NCBI RefSeq assembly: GCF_032248455.1
Contig: NZ_JAVTTP010000001.1
Location: 4,128,001 to 4,192,000 of the forward strand
DNA: 64,000 nt
Source: Pricia mediterranea
Lineage (GTDB): Bacteria; Bacteroidota; Bacteroidia; Flavobacteriales; Flavobacteriaceae
Direction: 5' to 3'
In this document: positions 27,904 to 35,665 of the stretch, in pieces
Layout of the letters: each line of letters opens with the position of its first letter
Position numbering within the stretch: the stretch's first letter is position 1
Position numbers and translations under genes: made by a program
The notes under the pieces: generated by a model
What the model was told of the DNA's origin: nothing
The model's input: the letters and a program-made list of their open reading frames with translations, nothing else
Database searches by the model: none

Positions 27904-28964
27904 GCTTTTCTTTCCATTTCACTCATAATGTCAACCAAAACTCCCACGCTTTCGAGAGAGAGCGCATTGTACATCGAAGCGCGGTACCCACCTACTGAGC
28001 GGTGACCGTTGATACCGTTTATATTCGCTTCCCGGCACATTTTTTCAAAAGGCTCCTTCAGTTTTCCATCCGTGAGGTCGAAAGTGGCATTCATGGTTGA
28101 ACGGTCCTCTTTTTTGGCATAGCCTTTAAAAACGGGGTTCAGGTCGATTTCGGAATAGATCAACTGGGCCTTTTTGTCGTTAATTTCCTCAATTGCAGAT
28201 ATCCCACCTAGATTTTTCAGCCATTCCAAGGTCAACATAGAGGTATAGACCGCGAAAACCGGAGGGGTATTGAACATGCTGTCCTTACCTATATGTACCT
28301 GGTAATCGAGCATAGAGGGGATGTTGCGGGAAACTTTCCCCAAAATATCCTCTCTGACTACCACTAAGGTGGTACCGGCGGGCCCCATATTTTTTTGTGC
28401 TCCGGCATATATGAGTCCGAATTGCGAAAAGTCGATCTGTCTTGAAAAAATATCCGAGCTCATGTCGCAGACCAAGGGCGCTGCAGTTTTCGGGAATTCC
28501 TTGAACTGGGTGCCAAAAATCGTGTTGTTCGAGGTTAGATGCAGGTAGTCGAGGTCGGCAGGTATGGTATATCCTTTGGGTATATAGTTGTAGTTTTCGT
28601 TCTTTGAGGAAGCAACCTCGTCGATCTCACCGAAGAGTTTCGCTTCTTTGATGGCCTTGGCGCTCCAAGTACCCGTGTTAATATATCCGGCTTTTTTCTC
28701 CAACATATTATAGGCGACCATCAAAAATTCCAAGCTGGCACCGCCTTGTAGAAACAGGGCGTGATACCCTTTGCCATCCAGCCCCAAGAGTTCCAAGGCC
28801 AGACTTCTCGCGTTTTCCATTATTCTGACAAAGGCGGCACTACGGTGGGAAATCTCGACCAAGGAGAGTCCCGAATCATCCAATTCCACTACCGCTTGCG
28901 AGGCTTTTGCCAGAACTTCCTGGGGAAGGGCGCAGGGGCCTGCGCTAAAATTATGTTTTTTCAT
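27900..28964 (-). CDS. serC: Phosphoserine aminotransferase
   Basis: 354 aa. The N-terminal MKKHNFSAGPCALPQEVL is the family signature, and the PLP-binding lysine lies in YAGAQKNMGPAG (about 193). NGINGHRSVGGYRASMYNAL near the end supplies the substrate-binding arginines. It converts 3-phosphohydroxypyruvate to phosphoserine and can also serve pyridoxine synthesis. It is translationally coupled to serA by a 4-base overlap, so the two form an operon with serC first. Confidence 0.95.
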   Translation of the reverse strand: MKKHNFSAGPCALPQEVLAKASQAVVELDDSGLSLVEISHRSAAFVRIMENARSLALELLGLDGKGYHALFLQGGASLEFLMVAYNMLEKKAGYINTGTWSAKAIKEAKLFGEIDEVASSKNENYNYIPKGYTIPADLDYLHLTSNNTIFGTQFKEFPKTAAPLVCDMSSDIFSRQIDFSQFGLIYAGAQKNMGPAGTTLVVVREDILGKVSRNIPSMLDYQVHIGKDSMFNTPPVFAVYTSMLTLEWLKNLGGISAIEEINDKKAQLIYSEIDLNPVFKGYAKKEDRSTMNATFDLTDGKLKEPFEKMCREANINGINGHRSVGGYRASMYNALSLESVGVLVDIMSEMERKA

Positions 28965-29144
28965 TTTTCGGGGATTTTATTAGTGAAATAGATTTTGGTA
29001 AACCAGTGCTTCAATGAGCTGGTCGGCGAGTCAATTTGGCTTGATGGGGATAAGCGCCTCGGCTCATTAACATAACCCTATTAAAAACGTCGCTAAGGTC
29101 ATGAATTTATTGGGAAGCACAAGCATCGAAACTGATTTATTCCA

Positions 29145-30185
29145 TTAGTTTTTCAACAGGAAATCAACAGTGTCCACCCCATCGGCGTAGTCCGTCAGGG
29201 ACGGTTTCTGGGTCTCGCCAAAGGTAATTTCATCATCGAGGATGCCTTCGCCGACCACACACTGTAACTGAACTTGATCGTTTTGCAAACGTGATTTCAG
29301 CTGATCGAGCGTGTCGTAGGTTTCGTAAAACAGGGAAGCAATAGGCGATGCGTAGCTATTATCTTCTTTAAGGACCAAGAATCCGTTGTCCAATATTTCA
29401 AAGTCGGACATGAGGTAAACGGCTTTATTGTAGTCGTAATTATTGGCGTATTTTTTCTGTTCCCCGATGGGGTGATAGCTGTAGATGGACCTAAAAAAGG
29501 TATCGAAATCGTAGGCCCTCGGAACAAACAATTTAGAAACGCTGCGACATCCGAGGCCGTAGTAGCGAAAAATATCCTCGCCCAGTGCCTCCAGCTGCTC
29601 GGGAGATTCTTTTCCCGTCAGCGCGGCGACCGAATTCCTGTTCTTTCGGATGATATTCGGCACCTTGCCGAAATAGTGCTCAAAATAACGGGCGGTATTG
29701 TTGCTTCCCGTGGCGATGACGGCGTCGAAATCCTGTATTCTTCCTTGTGAAAAAATAATTCTATCTTCAAGTAGAGGGTCTATTGATATGAGATAATCCC
29801 TTATAAAACCGATAAGTACATCGTCGTTGGAAGACAGTTTAGCCAAGGCCCTGTTGCCGGTCATTACAACGGAGAGCAGATCATGGAAACCGACCAGAGG
29901 TATGTTGCCGGCCATAATAATAGCGACCGTATTGGGACTGTTTTGTCGGAGGTCGTACCGACCGAGCCAGTTGGAAAGATGATTCTTCGTCAAAAGCATC
30001 CCCCAACTTCGCAGGGCGAATTCCACATTGTCCTTGGTAAACCATCCGTTTTTATGTTTGGCCAAGGCAATCGTTTCCTGTAATCGTTGCGACCATTCGT
30101 CTTCATGGGTTTCCCTCGTGGAGAAATCCCGGAAAAATTCCCCGAGTTCCGTAAAAGCCCTAAAAATTCGGCGTTGTTCGTTCAT
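29145..30185 (-). CDS. LuxC-family acyl-CoA reductase
   Basis: 346 aa, matching the PF05893 fold. Landmarks are AIIMAGNIPLVGFHDLLSVVMTG (about 89-111), the nucleotide-binding ATGSNNTARYFEHYFGK and the catalytic-cysteine region YGLGCRSVSKLFVP. LuxC proteins reduce acyl-CoA to aldehyde with NADPH. There are no luxD, luxE or luciferase genes, so bioluminescence is not implied. It is divergent from a dicluster ferredoxin, a pairing seen widely in flavobacteria, which may link it to an aldehyde or fatty-acid redox step; that is inference. Confidence 0.85.
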   Translation of the reverse strand: MNEQRRIFRAFTELGEFFRDFSTRETHEDEWSQRLQETIALAKHKNGWFTKDNVEFALRSWGMLLTKNHLSNWLGRYDLRQNSPNTVAIIMAGNIPLVGFHDLLSVVMTGNRALAKLSSNDDVLIGFIRDYLISIDPLLEDRIIFSQGRIQDFDAVIATGSNNTARYFEHYFGKVPNIIRKNRNSVAALTGKESPEQLEALGEDIFRYYGLGCRSVSKLFVPRAYDFDTFFRSIYSYHPIGEQKKYANNYDYNKAVYLMSDFEILDNGFLVLKEDNSYASPIASLFYETYDTLDQLKSRLQNDQVQLQCVVGEGILDDEITFGETQKPSLTDYADGVDTVDFLLKN

Positions 30186-30194
30186 GGATTAGAT

Positions 30195-30225
30195 TTGCGA
30201 TAGAGCGGTGTAGTCTTTATCTTTG
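30195..30225 (+). promoter_or_regulatory. Promoter of the ferredoxin gene
   Basis: TTG (30195-30197), 20 bases, then TATCTTTG (30218-30225): a full -33/-7 match on the plus strand. The ferredoxin ATG is about 107 bases downstream. Confidence 0.55.
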
Positions 30226-30238
30226 TCATCAATTTTTG

Positions 30239-30246
30239 CAAAAGTA
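30239..30246 (-). promoter_or_regulatory. -7 element of the LuxC-like gene
   Basis: The minus strand reads TACTTTTG, about 54 bases before the ATG at 30185. It lies downstream of the ferredoxin -7 box, so the two transcripts overlap at their 5' ends. Confidence 0.4.
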
Positions 30247-30331
30247 AGCATACTTAACAGAAAATAGCTTTTCAACGACATAGAGATATGCCGGGAGAAG
30301 ATACCGCAACACGGCGGCATAAATAGACAAC

Positions 30332-30685
30332 ATGGCAATAGTTATAACCGATGAATGTATCAATTGCGGGGCCTGCGAGCCGGAGTGCCCGAATACCGCA
30401 ATATATGAGGGGGCCGATGAATGGCGTTACAGTGACGGCACGTCTTTAGAGGGCGACGTTGTGCTGCCCAGCGGCAAGGAGGTCAACGCCGAAGAGGTGC
30501 AAGAACCGATCAGCGATGAAATCTACTACATATCTCCCGATAAATGCACTGAATGTATGGGCTTTCACGAAGAACCCCAGTGTGCCGCGGTCTGTCCGGT
30601 GGACTGCTGTGTGCCCGACGAGGATCACGTCGAGAGCGAGGAGACCTTATTGGCAAAGCAGGCGTTTATGCATCCCGAGGGATAA
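30332..30685 (+). CDS. 4Fe-4S dicluster ferredoxin
   Basis: 117 aa. Cluster I cysteines are C9, C12, C15 and C19 ([13 protein letters not shown]). Cluster II cysteines are C72, C75, C84 and C88 ([19 protein letters not shown]); the 8-residue insert between the second and third cysteine is typical of the Allochromatium-type ferredoxins. Between the clusters is an acidic insertion of about 45 residues, longer than in clostridial ferredoxins. It carries low-potential electrons in the cytosol; the divergent acyl-CoA reductase is a possible partner by location only. Confidence 0.92.
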   Translation: MAIVITDECINCGACEPECPNTAIYEGADEWRYSDGTSLEGDVVLPSGKEVNAEEVQEPISDEIYYISPDKCTECMGFHEEPQCAAVCPVDCCVPDEDHVESEETLLAKQAFMHPEG

Positions 30686-30687
30686 TT

Positions 30688-30735
30688 CAGGTGCAAGTGC
30701 AAATTCAAGTGTAAGTAGAAGTTCAAGAGCAACAA
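30688..30735. repeat. Degenerate hexamer tandem repeat (about eight units) upstream of ychF
   Basis: Period-6 units with consensus CAAGTG or CAAGTT: CAGGTG, CAAGTG, CAAATT, CAAGTG, TAAGTA, GAAGTT, CAAGAG, CAACAA. It fills the gap between the ferredoxin stop and ychF. Such low-complexity hexamer tracts look like replication slippage; no role is evident. Confidence 0.6.
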
Positions 30736-30782
30736 CAGCCTCTAGTCTCTTATCGCTATTCTTTTATCTTTATTCCGAAAAA

Positions 30783-31877
30783 ATGAAAGCAGGTATCGTA
30801 GGACTGCCCAATGTTGGCAAGTCCACCCTTTTTAATTGCCTCTCCAACGCCAAGGCGCAGAGCGCTAACTTCCCTTTCTGTACCATCGAACCCAATATCG
30901 GGGTCGTCAACGTGCCGGACGAACGCTTGTTAAAGCTTGAAGAATTGGTCGATCCGCAACGGGTCTTGCCGGCAACGGTAGAAATCGTCGATATTGCGGG
31001 ACTTGTGAAAGGAGCTAGTAAAGGCGAGGGCCTGGGCAACCAATTTTTGGGGAATATCCGCGAGACAGATGCTATTTTGCATGTGTTGCGCTGTTTCGAC
31101 GATGAGAACGTGGTGCATGTGGACGGTTCCGTAGACCCCATTCGGGATAAGGAGACCATCGATATGGAATTGCAGCTGAAGGATCTGGAGACGGTGGAAA
31201 AGAAGCTTGATAAGGTCAAAAGGGCCGGGAAGACCGGTAACAAGGATGCCCTAAAGGAAGCGACCGTACTCGGAAAGGTAAAATCGGGATTGGAAAGTGG
31301 TGTGTCGGTGAGGGCTATCGACCTATCGAAAGAGGAGCGGGACGAATTTGTAAGACCCTTACAGTTTATTACCGATAAACCAGTGATGTATGTCTGCAAT
31401 GTGGACGAGGAATCGGCTGCTACGGGGAACGCCTATGTGGAAAAAGTGAAGGAGGCCGTAACCGATGAGAATGCCGAGGTCATCGTGCTGGCCGTCGGCA
31501 CGGAGGCCGATATCACCGAGCTGGATACCTACGAGGAACGACAAATGTTCTTGGAGGATCTGGGACTGAAAGAGCCGGGTTCGGCGAAATTAATCCGGGG
31601 CGCCTACAAGCTGTTGGATCTGGAAACATACTTTACGGCGGGGGAGAAGGAAGTAAGGGCCTGGACCATACCAGTAGGAGCTAGTGCCCCTCAGGCTGCG
31701 GGAGTTATCCATACCGACTTCGAAAAGGGCTTTATCCGGGCCGAGGTCATTTCCTATGCCGATTATGTCAACTACGGCAGCGAGGCCAAAGTCAAGGAGG
31801 CGGGAAAAATGAGGATCGAGGGCAAGGATTACGTTGTGAAGGATGGCGATGTGGTGCACTTTCGGTTTAACGTGTAA
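30783..31877 (+). CDS. ychF: Redox-regulated ATPase YchF (Obg family)
   Basis: 364 aa from [15 protein letters not shown]. An open frame extends further upstream through the ferredoxin gene but has no family match. G1 is GLPNVGKST (7-15), G3 is [10 protein letters not shown], and the TGS domain closes the protein ([24 protein letters not shown] onward). The Asn-Val-Asp-Glu nucleotide-base motif (NVDEE) fits the ATP preference of YchF. It binds the ribosome and influences translation under stress. No promoter of its own is obvious except TATCTTTA just upstream. Confidence 0.96.
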   Translation: MKAGIVGLPNVGKSTLFNCLSNAKAQSANFPFCTIEPNIGVVNVPDERLLKLEELVDPQRVLPATVEIVDIAGLVKGASKGEGLGNQFLGNIRETDAILHVLRCFDDENVVHVDGSVDPIRDKETIDMELQLKDLETVEKKLDKVKRAGKTGNKDALKEATVLGKVKSGLESGVSVRAIDLSKEERDEFVRPLQFITDKPVMYVCNVDEESAATGNAYVEKVKEAVTDENAEVIVLAVGTEADITELDTYEERQMFLEDLGLKEPGSAKLIRGAYKLLDLETYFTAGEKEVRAWTIPVGASAPQAAGVIHTDFEKGFIRAEVISYADYVNYGSEAKVKEAGKMRIEGKDYVVKDGDVVHFRFNV

Positions 31878-31965
31878 GAGTGTAGGGTTTTCAAATTCCA
31901 CGAGGAATCACCTTCCAAATGCCATGTGCTAAATCCCATTTTATTATGGGACCAGGAATTTTATT

Positions 31966-32256
31966 TCACTCATAAAGTCGAAGCCTTTTCCTAAGCACGT
32001 TCATTTCGTTTTCCATTTCCCGAAGGCGTCGCAGCATATGGTCTAGGGCATCTATTCCTTCTAAGTTAATCCCTAAGTCGTTGTGAAGGCGATCAAAACG
32101 TTCGATTTCGGGGATTTCTTCGTCCGAGATATAGATTTCCGTTTCGATTTGCTTGCATTCAATGAGTCCGAATTCGTTCAGGGCGCTAATGAACGAATCG
32201 GGTATATGGGTCCGCTCGCAATACCGTCGGACTAAAATATAGTTTTCTTTTTCCAT
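31966..32256 (-). CDS. cbpM: Chaperone modulator CbpM-like protein
   Basis: 96 aa from MEKENYILVRRYCERTHIP; a start 48 bases upstream adds a stretch unlike the family. The N-terminal half is a MerR-like HTH fold and the C-terminal half a coiled coil (ALDHMLRRLREMENEMNVLRKRL). CbpM binds the J-domain of CbpA and blocks its use of DnaK. It sits 58 bases after the cbpA-like gene on the same strand, the usual arrangement. Confidence 0.82.
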   Translation of the reverse strand: MEKENYILVRRYCERTHIPDSFISALNEFGLIECKQIETEIYISDEEIPEIERFDRLHNDLGINLEGIDALDHMLRRLREMENEMNVLRKRLRLYE

Positions 32257-32314
32257 GATGTAAGTGCTGTACCTGCCGCGCGGCGAACAGGTTGATTTAC
32301 GCAAGGGGGTTTGT

Positions 32315-33277
32315 TTATTTTCTCAATTTCGAAAGTTCTTTAAATAATTTCTTTTCCTTGTCCGTCAAGTCCTTAGGAAGTACTACCTTATAGGTTACAT
32401 AAAGGTCCCCTGCCTGATTTTCCTTCTTGTATTTGGGCATGCCTTTCCCCTTTAACTTCACTTTGGTATCGCTTTGGGATTCGGGCTTGACCTTTAACTT
32501 AACTTTCCCGCTCAGGGTGTCCACCTGTATCTCCCCGCCCAGTAGGGCTTTGTACAAGTCGATTTCCACTGTTTTGTAAAGGTCGTCGCCAACACGTTGA
32601 AATGCGGTGTTGTTGAATACTTGAAACGTAAGGTAGAGGTCCCCTTTTGGCCCTCCGTTCATGCCTTCGGCCCCATAGCCTTTTATCTTGATGGTCTGCC
32701 CGTCTTCTACCCCCGCGGGAATGGTCAGACGGATTTTCTTCTCGCCCAGATCAATGGTCTGTTTTTGAGAGCTAATGATGTCGGTCAGGTTCAATCGAAG
32801 ACTGGCGTTAAAGTCCTGACCCTTAAATTGACGTGTGCCTCTACCGCTACTTCTTCTTGAACCGCCGGATGCTCCTCCGAACATGGACTCGAAGAAGTCG
32901 GAAAACTCGCTTTCGGAGAAATCACCCGTCGTTCGGTATTGGCCGCCGCCGCCGAATCCACCGCCAAATCCACCTCCGGAGGCTCCTCCAAAGCCTCCTC
33001 CGAACCCGCCCGAGGCGGACTGTCGCTTTTGGGCCTCTTCGTAGGCGTCGGCGTGCTGCCATTCCTTGCCGTACTTATCGTATTTTTTCCGTTTTTCAGG
33101 GTCGCTCAGCACCTCATTGGCCTCGTTGATCTGCTGGAATTTATGCTGGGAAGCTTTGTTATCGGGATTGAGATCGGGGTGGTGCTTGCGCGCCAATTTG
33201 CGATAGGCCTTTTTTATTTCCGCCTCGGACGCGTTCTTTTCCAGTCCGAGCACTTTGTAGTAATCGATGAAATCCAT
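32315..33277 (-). CDS. cbpA: DnaJ-type co-chaperone without zinc finger (CbpA-like)
   Basis: 320 aa. The J-domain (5-70) has the HPD motif in [12 protein letters not shown] Gly/Phe/Ser-rich linker (about 85-150) repeats GGFGG and GGGSRR units. Two C-terminal beta-sandwich substrate-binding domains follow (about 155-305). The CxxCxGxG zinc-finger repeats of true DnaJ are absent, so it is a CbpA-type protein. It delivers substrates to DnaK and in E. coli also binds DNA. Transcribed with cbpM downstream. Confidence 0.9.
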   Translation of the reverse strand: MDFIDYYKVLGLEKNASEAEIKKAYRKLARKHHPDLNPDNKASQHKFQQINEANEVLSDPEKRKKYDKYGKEWQHADAYEEAQKRQSASGGFGGGFGGASGGGFGGGFGGGGQYRTTGDFSESEFSDFFESMFGGASGGSRRSSGRGTRQFKGQDFNASLRLNLTDIISSQKQTIDLGEKKIRLTIPAGVEDGQTIKIKGYGAEGMNGGPKGDLYLTFQVFNNTAFQRVGDDLYKTVEIDLYKALLGGEIQVDTLSGKVKLKVKPESQSDTKVKLKGKGMPKYKKENQAGDLYVTYKVVLPKDLTDKEKKLFKELSKLRK

Positions 33278-33757
33278 AGCATTCAGTTGTGGTTCGAAAT
33301 TTAAAAAAAGTTAATGACTTGCCTTGAGCTTTTTGCCCATTTTTGTTAGCACGGAAATGAAAACTTTAAATTTTCAGTAAAGATCTAGGTGCCTGACCGG
33401 CCATAGATACGGTTTGCTAGTGGTAAAACACAGGAAAGGGCAAGCAAGAACAAAAGGAGAGAATAAACCTACCGAAGCCTCCCAAAAAGACAAGGTATTG
33501 CCTAAAAACACCCTTTTGCCTTCAATTATCCTTGTTCCTAATTCCTTTTGTTTTTTGTCACTCTGAATTTCATCCATAATTTTTCGCTAAAATTGGGGAA
33601 GAGCCTTGGAATTTTCCGTCCTACAGCATAAAATAGGATATTTCACGTTGGATATATCAACAATCCAACAACTTTCATTGTTAATTACTTTAAAGCCTAG
33701 GGGTTTCCTATTTTTGCAAGTCGCCTTATCTTTAGCCACACCGGTAAAATACTGACC
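33278..33757. other. 480-base intergenic region, possible remnant of a small membrane gene
   Basis: No convincing gene. One minus-strand frame (33374-33577) is open for 67 codons with an uncertain C-terminus. A TAnnTTTG match (TATTTTTG, 33709-33716) lies 42 bases before parE and may be its -7 element, although no TTG is at the usual distance. Otherwise nothing stands out. Confidence 0.5.
33374..33577 (-). CDS. Doubtful small ORF, perhaps frameshifted membrane protein
   Basis: 67 codons starting MDEIQSDKKQKELGTRII. After FWEASV the in-frame residues are unremarkable (GLFSPFVLACPFLCF). In the next frame the same bases read VYSLLLFLLALSCVLPLAN and then a stop, a good membrane helix. This would fit a one-base shift in a small membrane protein, or chance. 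No family is recognised. Confidence 0.25.
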   Translation of the reverse strand: MDEIQSDKKQKELGTRIIEGKRVFLGNTLSFWEASVGLFSPFVLACPFLCFTTSKPYLWPVRHLDLY

Positions 33758-35620
33758 ATGTCCGACAACAGCCAATATACAGAAGATAATATCCGCTCGC
33801 TCGATTGGAAAGAGCACATTCGGCTACGCCCCGGGATGTACATCGGTAAATTGGGGGACGGATCGTCCGCCGATGACGGAATTTACATCCTTTTAAAAGA
33901 AACTTTGGATAATTCCATTGACGAGTTCGTGATGGGGGCGGGCAAGACTATCGAGATTTCCATCCACGGAGACCGGGTCATAGTACGGGACTACGGCCGG
34001 GGAATTCCTTTGGGAAAAGTAGTCGATGTGGTATCTAAAATGAACACAGGCGGCAAGTACGACACCCGCGCCTTTAAAAAGTCCGTCGGCCTCAATGGGG
34101 TCGGTACCAAAGCGGTCAACGCGCTCTCCAGCTATTTTCGGGTGGAAAGTACCCGCGACGGCAAATCCAAGTCCGCCGAATTCGAGGTGGGAGAGCTTAA
34201 GAACGAGGAGCTTCTCGATGAGACCAGTCGCCGTCGCGGCACAAAGATTACCTTTACGCCCGATGAGGGCATCTTCAAAAAGTACAAGTATCGCAACGAG
34301 TATGTCGAGCGCATGCTCAAGAACTACGTCTATTTGAATCCGGGACTGACCATCGTCTTTAACGGGGAAAAGTTCCACTCCGAAAATGGACTCAAAGATC
34401 TTTTAGAGGATAATAACCATAAGGAAGACCTCTTATATCCGGTCATCCATCTAAAGGGAGACGATATCGAGGTGGCCATGACCCATAGCAAAACCCAGTA
34501 CAGCGAAAGCTACCATTCGTTCGTAAACGGCCAACATACCACCCAGGGCGGCACCCACCAAAGTGCCTTTCGGGAGGCGCTCGTGAAGACCATCCGCGAT
34601 TTTTACGGCAAGAATTTCGACGCGTCCGATATTCGGAAGTCCATCATCTCCGCCATTTCCATCAAGGTGATGGAGCCGGTCTTCGAGAGCCAGACCAAGA
34701 CCAAACTGGGCTCTACCGACATGGGCGGCGATTTCCCCACGGTACGCACCTATATCAACGATTTTGTAGGGCGATATTTAGACAACTATCTGCACAAGTA
34801 TCCCGAGACCGCGGATAAGCTGCAACGGAAGATCTTGATGGCCGAAAAAGAGCGAAAGGAGCTTTCGGGCATTCGTAAATTGGCGCGGGACCGGGCCAAG
34901 AAAGCCAGCTTGCACAACAAGAAGCTGCGGGATTGCCGGGTACATCTGGAGGATATGAAGAACGACAGGCGCCTTGAAAGTACCCTGTTCATAACCGAGG
35001 GCGATTCCGCCTCAGGATCGATCACCAAATCGAGGGACGTGAACACCCAGGCCGTGTTCAGCCTGCGGGGCAAGCCGTTGAACTCCTACAACATGTCCAA
35101 AAAAATCGTATATGAAAACGAAGAGTTCAATCTATTGCAGGCGGCCTTGAACATCGAGGAATCTTTGGAGGACCTGCGCTATAATAATATTGTAATCGCC
35201 ACGGATGCCGATGTGGACGGCATGCACATCCGGTTGTTGTTGATCACCTTCTTCCTTCAGTTTTTTCCGGAACTGATCAAGGAAGGTCATCTGTATATTC
35301 TGCAAACCCCGCTTTTCCGGGTGCGGAACAAAAAAGAGACCAGATATTGCTACAGTGAGGAAGAACGGAAGGAGGCCATCAATACCCTATCGGGAAAATT
35401 GGAAATTACCCGGTTCAAGGGACTCGGCGAAATATCGCCGGACGAGTTCCAACATTTTATTGGGGACGATATCCGGCTGGAGCCTGTGATGTTGGACAAG
35501 GCCATATCCATCGAACAGCTCTTGAAATTCTACATGGGTAAAAATACCCCTGACCGGCAAGAATTCATTATAGAAAACCTTAAAGTAGAAGTTGACCTGG
35601 TCGAGGAAAACCAATTGTAA
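33758..35620 (+). CDS. parE: DNA topoisomerase IV subunit B
   Basis: 620 aa. The GHKL ATPase has ETLDNSIDE (48-56) and [10 protein letters not shown], followed by the [14 protein letters not shown] lid. The TOPRIM domain has TEGDSASG (about 413-420) and [10 protein letters not shown] (about 482-491), which hold the catalytic Glu and metal-binding Asp residues. The length is that of ParE; GyrB in Bacteroidota is longer. With ParC it separates linked daughter chromosomes. Stop and the parC start are 45 bases apart, forming an operon. Confidence 0.93.
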   Translation: MSDNSQYTEDNIRSLDWKEHIRLRPGMYIGKLGDGSSADDGIYILLKETLDNSIDEFVMGAGKTIEISIHGDRVIVRDYGRGIPLGKVVDVVSKMNTGGKYDTRAFKKSVGLNGVGTKAVNALSSYFRVESTRDGKSKSAEFEVGELKNEELLDETSRRRGTKITFTPDEGIFKKYKYRNEYVERMLKNYVYLNPGLTIVFNGEKFHSENGLKDLLEDNNHKEDLLYPVIHLKGDDIEVAMTHSKTQYSESYHSFVNGQHTTQGGTHQSAFREALVKTIRDFYGKNFDASDIRKSIISAISIKVMEPVFESQTKTKLGSTDMGGDFPTVRTYINDFVGRYLDNYLHKYPETADKLQRKILMAEKERKELSGIRKLARDRAKKASLHNKKLRDCRVHLEDMKNDRRLESTLFITEGDSASGSITKSRDVNTQAVFSLRGKPLNSYNMSKKIVYENEEFNLLQAALNIEESLEDLRYNNIVIATDADVDGMHIRLLLITFFLQFFPELIKEGHLYILQTPLFRVRNKKETRYCYSEEERKEAINTLSGKLEITRFKGLGEISPDEFQHFIGDDIRLEPVMLDKAISIEQLLKFYMGKNTPDRQEFIIENLKVEVDLVEENQL

Positions 35621-35665
35621 ACCAACCTGTAGCCAAACAGGTCATAATAATACCAGTCTTTCCGA

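Noticed and set aside
30459-30782. Upstream extension of ychF through the ferredoxin gene
   Set aside because: Same-strand frame inside the ferredoxin; YchF begins exactly at [15 protein letters not shown].
31934-31951. Hairpin TCCCAT-N6-ATGGGA after ychF
   Set aside because: Only six pairs and no T-run, so not called as a terminator.
33587-33817. 76-codon frame overlapping the parE start
   Set aside because: No hydrophobic or family pattern; overlaps a clear gene.
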